Below, one piece after another: positions 59,489 through 64,000 of a stretch of DNA of 64,000 nt (position 1 is its first letter; every line of letters starts with the position of its first letter). The stretch is from the NCBI GenBank assembly GCA_037974665.1, contig CM075769.1:78577190-78641189 (forward strand), read 5' to 3'. The notes under the pieces were generated by a model. It made no database searches. It saw only the letters and a list, made by a program, of their open reading frames with translations, and was not told the DNA's origin. The DNA comes from Ehretia macrophylla (lineage: Eukaryota; Streptophyta; Magnoliopsida; Boraginales; Ehretiaceae). Position numbers and translations under genes: made by a program.

Positions 59489-60046
59489 GTCATGTTGAGG
59501 GAACAATTCCTTTATGTGTTAACGGTTCACAGTCCAAGCCTAGAGAGATGGCCCATTAAAAAGGCCCAATGGGCATATCACCAACCCATCCGCTTCAACA
59601 ACGCAGCATCCTCGCAAGATGTGATATCGAGACATTGTAGGGCCCGCTGATGTACTGCGAGTCAGGTTGTCGTCCTTTTAACAGCTCACGACGTACAATC
59701 CAGGACCGAAAAACAGGGCAAACGAAGAAAAGTGGCCTGAAACTGATGAAAATGTTCAATTTTGGGCTCCAAAAATTGGAACAGCGAGCAAGCTCGCTGG
59801 CCCTGTTGTAGAGCTCTCAGAGAGCTTTACAACGGTATGCTGTGCGCCACGTAACTCCTTACGGATCAAAAGTTATGGGCACCGGAGCGTAGGAGACCTG
59901 GTCACAAACCCTACGCCCTAGGTTTGCGGGCCTGTCCTCTACGTGAAGCGAAGTTGTCTTGCCCAATGTTACGTGGGACTCAGAAATAGAGATTTTGTGG
60001 ATAAAGTATCTTGGCAACCCTAACCAGGGCAAAAAAAATTGAGAAG

Positions 60047-60165
60047 GGGGTGCAACACGAGAACTTCCCTGGGGGTCACCCATCCTAGTACTACTCTTGC
60101 CCAAGCACGCTTAACTTCGGACTTCTGATGGGATCCGGTGCATTAGTGCTTGTACGATTGCACCC
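60047..60165 (-). rRNA. 5S rRNA, copy 51
   Basis: Full length. Seven differences: nt7 G>A, nt11 A>G, nt15 C>A, nt44 C>G, nt68 G>A, nt96 T>A, nt104 C>T. Confidence 0.93.
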
Positions 60166-60724
60166 ATCATGTTCAGGGCAGAATTCCTTTATGTGTTGAC
60201 GGTTCAAAGTCCCAGCCCTGAGAGATGGCCTATTCAAAAGGTCCAATGAGCTTAAGGACAGCCCATCCGCTTCAACAACGCAGCATCCTTGCAAGATGTG
60301 ATATCGACACATTGTAGGGCACTCTAATGTCCCGCGAGTTATGTTGTCTTCCTTTTAACAGTTCACAACGTATGATCCGGAACGGAAAAACATAGCAAAA
60401 GAAGAAAAGTGGCCTGAAACTAATGAAAACTTTCGATTTTAGACTCCAAAAATGGGCACAGCAAGCAAGCTGGCTGCCCCCATCGTAGAGTTCTCAGAGA
60501 GCTTTGCAACGGTATGCTGTGCGCCGCGTAACTCATTATGGATCAAAAGTTATGGGCACCGGAGCGACGGAGACCTGGTCAAAAACCCTATGTCCTCGGT
60601 TTGCGGGCCCAGCCTCTACGTGAACCGAAGTTGCCTTGCCCAATGATCCGTGGGATTCAGTAATAGAGATTTGGTGGATAAAATATCTTGGCAACCCTAA
60701 CCAGGGCAAAAAAAAATTAAAAAG

Positions 60725-60843
60725 GGTGTACAACACGGGGACTTCCCAGGGGGCCACCCATCCTAGTATTACTCTCGCCCAAGCACGCTTAACTTCGGAG
60801 TTCTAATATGATCCGATGCATTAGTGCTAGTATGATCGCACCC
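60725..60843 (-). rRNA. 5S rRNA, copy 52
   Basis: Full length but degenerate, ten differences: nt15 C>T, nt28 C>T, nt35 C>A, nt36 C>T, nt39 C>T, nt75 G>A, nt90 A>G, nt106 T>C, nt114 C>T, nt117 C>A. Confidence 0.91.
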
Positions 60844-61402
60844 GTCATGTTGAGGGCACAATTCGTATCTGTGTTAACGGTTCACAGTCCCAGCCTAGAG
60901 AGATGGCCCATTCAAAAGGCCCAATGGGCTTAACGACAACCCATCCGCTTCAACAACGCAGCATCTTCGCAAGACGTGATATCAACACGTTGTAGGGCCT
61001 TCTGATGTCACGTGAGTAAGGTTGTCATCCTATTAACAGTTCACGACGTACGATCCGGGACGGAAAAACAGAGCAAAAGAAGAAAAGTGGCCTGAAATTG
61101 ATGAAAACGTTCTATTTTGGGCTCCAAAAATGGGTACAGAGAGCCAGCTTGTAGCCCCCGTCGTAGAGCTCTCGGAGAGCTTTTCAACGGTATGCCGTGC
61201 GTCGCGTAACTCCTTACAGATCAAAAGTAATGGGCACCGGAGTGACGGGGACCTGGTCACAAACACTACGCCATCAGTTTGCGGGCTCAACCTCTATGTG
61301 AAGCGAAGTTGTCTTGTCCAATGTTTCGTGGGATTCAGTAATAGAGATTTGGTGGATAAAGTATCTTGGCAACCCTAACCAGGGCAAAAAAAAATTGAAA
61401 AT

Positions 61403-61521
61403 GGGGTGCAACACGAGGACATCCCAAGGGGTCACCTATCCTAGTACTACTCTCGCCCATGCACGCTTAACTTCGGAGTTCTGATGGGATCCGGTTCATT
61501 AGTGCTGGTATGATAGCACCC
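61403..61521 (-). rRNA. 5S rRNA, copy 53
   Basis: Full length. Six differences: nt7 G>T, nt26 C>A, nt62 T>A, nt85 G>A, nt95 C>T, nt101 A>T. Confidence 0.94.
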
Positions 61522-62079
61522 GTCATGTTGAGGGCACAATTCCTTTATGTGTTAACGGTTCACAATCCCAGCCTAGAGAGATGGCCCATTCAAAAGGCCC
61601 AATGGGATTAACGACAACCCATCCGCTTCAACAACAAAGCATCCTCGCAAGACGTGATATCGACATGTTGTAGGGCCCTCTGATGTCCTACGAGTTAGGT
61701 TTTCGTCCTTTTAACAATTCACGACGTACGATCCGGGATGAAAAAACGGAGCAAAAGAAGAAAAGTGTCCTGAAACTGATGAAAACGTTCGATTTTGGAC
61801 TCCAAAAAGGGGTAGAGCGAGCAAGCAGGCTGCCCCCGTCGTATAGCTCTCAGAGAGCTTTGCAATGGTATGCTGTGCGTCGCGTAACTCCTTACGGATC
61901 AAAAGTTATGGTCACCGGAGCGACGGGGACCTGGTCACAAACCCTACGCCCTCGGTTTGCGGGCTCTACCTCTACGTGAAGGGAAGTTGTCTTGCCCAAT
62001 GTTCCGTGGGATTCAGTAATAGAGATTTGGTGGATAAAGTATCTTGGCAACCCTAACCAGGGCAAAAAAAATTGAAAAG

Positions 62080-62198
62080 GGGGTGCAACACGAGGACTTC
62101 CCAGGGGGTCACCCATCCTAGTACTACTCTCGCCCAGGCACGCTTAGCTTCGGAGTTCGGATGGGATCCGGTGCATTAGTAATGGTATGATCGCACAC
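62080..62198 (-). rRNA. 5S rRNA, copy 54
   Basis: Full length. Six differences: nt2 G>T, nt17 G>T, nt18 C>T, nt40 A>C, nt52 T>C, nt62 T>C. Confidence 0.94.
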
Positions 62199-62259
62199 GT
62201 CATATTGAGGGCACAATTCCTATATGTGTTAACGATTCACAGTCCAAGCCTAGAGAGAT

Positions 62260-62284
62260 GGCCCATTCAAAAGGCCCAATGGGC
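62260..62284. promoter_or_regulatory. Paired TGGGCC (site II-like) motifs upstream of 5S copy 54 (representative)
   Basis: On the minus strand, TGGGCC occurs twice, separated by TTTTGAA, 62-86 bp upstream of the gene. The distal copy is part of the near-perfect palindrome GCCCAATGGGC. TGGGCC/T site II motifs bind TCP factors in many plant promoters for translation-related genes; a role in the Pol III spacer is only inferred. Present in nearly every unit. Confidence 0.5.
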
Positions 62285-62521
62285 TTAACGACAACCCATC
62301 CACTTCAACAACAAAGCATCCTCGCAAGACGTGATATCGACACGTTGTAGGGCCCTCTGATGTCCTACGAGTCAGGTTGTCGACCATATAACAGTTCACG
62401 ACGTACGATCAGGGATGGAAAAACAGATCAAAAGAAGAAAAGTGGCCTAAAACTGATGAAAACGTTCGATTTTGGGCTCCAAAAATTGGCAAAACGAGCA
62501 AGCTGGCAGCCCCCGTCCTAT

Positions 62522-62536
62522 AGCTCTCAGAGAGCT
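62522..62536. repeat. 15-bp palindrome in the 5S spacer (representative)
   Basis: AGCTCTCAGAGAGCT, seven-base arms around one A. It recurs at the same spacer position in most units, with single substitutions in some. Function unknown. Confidence 0.75.
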
Positions 62537-62756
62537 TTGCAACGGTATCCTGTACGTCGTGTAACTCTTTACAGATCAAAAGTTATGGGCACCGAAGTGA
62601 CGGAGACCTGGTCACAAATCCTACGCCCTCGGTTTGCGGGCCTAGCCTCTACGTGAATCGAAGTTGTCTTTCCCAATGTTCCGTGGGATTCAGTAATAGA
62701 GATTTGGTGGATAAAGTATCTTGTCAACCCTAACCAGGGCAAAAAAAATTGAAAAG

Positions 62757-62875
62757 GTGGTGCAACACGAGGACTTCCCAGATGGTCACCAATCCTAGTA
62801 CTACTCTCGCCCAAGCACGCTTAACTTTGGAGTTCTGATGGGATCCGGAGCATTAGTTCTGGTATGATTGCACCC
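62757..62875 (-). rRNA. 5S rRNA, copy 55
   Basis: Full length. Eight differences: nt7 G>A, nt18 C>A, nt27 A>T, nt48 G>A, nt85 G>T, nt93 C>A, nt94 C>T, nt118 C>A. Confidence 0.92.
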
Positions 62876-63433
62876 GTCATGTTGAGGGCACAATTCCTTT
62901 ATGTGTTAACGGTTCACAGTCTAAGCCTAGAGAGATGGCCCATTAAAAATGCCCAATGGGCTTATCACCTACCCATCCGCTTCAACAACGCAGCATCCAC
63001 GCAAGATGTGATATCGACGCATTGTAGGGCCCTCTGATGTCCTGCGAGTCAGGTTGTCATCCTTTTAACAGCTCACGACGTACGATCTGGGATGAAAAAA
63101 AAGGGCAAAACAAGGAAAGTGGCCTGAAACTGATGAAAACGTTCGATTTTGGGCTCCAAAAATGGGCAAAGCGACCAAGCTAGCTGCCCCTGTTGTAGAG
63201 CTCTCAGAGAGCTTTGCAACGGTATGCTGTGCGCCGCGTAACTCCTTATGGATCAAAAGTTATGGGCACCGGAGCGACGAAGACCTGACCATAAACCCTA
63301 CGCCCTCGGTTTGCGGGCCCATCCTCTACATGAAGCGAAGTTGTCTTGGCTAATGATCCATGGCATTCAGTAATAGAGATTTGGTCGATAAAGTATCTTG
63401 GCAACCCTAACCAAGGCAAAAAAAATTGAGAAG

Positions 63434-63552
63434 GGGGTGCAACACGAGGACTTCCCTGAGGGTCACCCATCCTAGTATTACTCTCATCCAAGCACGCTTA
63501 ACTTCGAAGTTCTGATGGGATCCGGTGCATTAGTGCTAGTACGATCGTACCC
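63434..63552 (-). rRNA. 5S rRNA, copy 56
   Basis: Full length, last copy in the window. Nine differences: nt5 G>A, nt11 A>G, nt15 C>T, nt46 C>T, nt66 G>A, nt67 C>T, nt75 G>A, nt94 C>T, nt96 T>A. Spacer fills the remaining 448 bp to the window end. Confidence 0.92.
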
Positions 63553-64000
63553 ATCATGTTGAGGGCACAATTCCTATATGTGTTAACGGTTCATAGTCCC
63601 AGCCTAGAGAAATGGCCCATTTAAAAGGCCCAATGGGCTTAACGACAACCCATCCGCTTCAACAACGTAGCATCCTTGCAAGACGTGATATCGACACGTT
63701 GTAGGGCACTCTGATGTCCCGCGAGTCAGGTTGTCGTTCTTTTAACAGTTCATGACGTACGATCCGGGACTAAAAAATAGAGTAAAAGAAGAAAAGTTGT
63801 CTGAAACTGATGAAAACGTTCAATTTGGAGATCCAAAAAGGGGCACAGCAAGCAAGCTGGCTGCCCCCATCATAGAGCTCTCAGAGAGCTTTGCAACGGT
63901 AGGCTGTGCGCCGCGTTACTCCTTACGGATCAAAAGTTATGGGCACCGGAGCGACGGAGAGCTGGTAACAAACCCTACGCCCTCGGTTTGCGGGCCCAGC

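Larger units (their letters stand above)
52777..64000 (-). repeat. 5S rDNA tandem array, block 4 (units 40-56)
   Basis: Sixteen full genes, with spacer reaching the window end. Steps are 674-678 bp except two short units: 639 bp (37 bp lost near 57246) and 631 bp (46 bp lost near 59287). Phase across element D is 676 bp. Copies 41/43 and 42/44 alternate as a two-unit repeat. Confidence 0.96.

Noticed and set aside
1..64000. Many recurring open frames of about 60-110 codons on both strands of the 5S units
   Set aside because: They recur at the repeat period, run through the 5S gene and spacer, change frame and length with each indel, and show no domain. They are by-products of the repeat.

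Overview
This window is plant nuclear DNA. It consists almost entirely of one head-to-tail 5S ribosomal DNA array, with every gene transcribed from the minus strand, invaded by one family of long-LTR Ty3/gypsy retrotransposons. The 5S gene matches the angiosperm 5S rRNA pattern (119 nt, ending ...TTGCACCCC), the spacer has the plant RNA polymerase III layout (TATA-like element near -28, GC near -13, C at -1, T-run terminator), and the retrotransposon is a chromodomain-carrying chromovirus of the Tekay/Del type. The species cannot be named from this. There are no ordinary single-copy protein genes.

Layout: (1) 1-12916, 5S units 1-20, the last one interrupted. (2) 12917-24877, element A, an 11,961-bp complete retrotransposon on the minus strand with two 3,579-bp LTRs and one gag-pol frame broken only by in-frame stops; target duplication ACTTC. 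(3) 24878-32423, 5S units 20 (rest) to 30, including a rearranged 882-bp unit with a 155-bp LTR fragment (B). (4) 32424-42650, element C, a 10,227-bp plus-strand relative with PBS, polypurine tract and both LTRs but a 2.9-kb interior without gag-pol; target duplication AGTTG. (5) 42651-48924, 5S units 31-40. (6) 48925-52776, element D, a 3,852-bp solo LTR on the plus strand splitting a 5S gene; target duplication TCCGG. (7) 52777-64000, 5S units 40 (rest) to 56.

There are 56 5S positions: 53 full-length, one truncated and two split by insertions. With the insertions removed, the period is 674-678 bp apart from one long unit (882 bp) and two short ones (639 and 631 bp). No copy equals the window consensus. 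Copies differ from it at 2 to 12 positions, and only two neighbours are identical. Shared private variants show older duplications with periods of 1, 2, 4 and 7 units. This looks like a poorly homogenised, ageing and possibly silent part of a 5S locus that has collected repeated insertions of one retroelement family.

Element A is the apparent autonomous member (capsid, protease, RT, RNase H, integrase, chromodomain) and C the apparent non-autonomous member using the same primer-binding site, polypurine tract and LTR ends. D shows LTR-LTR recombination to a solo LTR. B shows that a 5S/LTR junction was itself moved by array recombination. Coordinates were read by eye from the sequence; 5S differences are numbered on the RNA strand (nt 1 = first G of GGGTGCGAUC).
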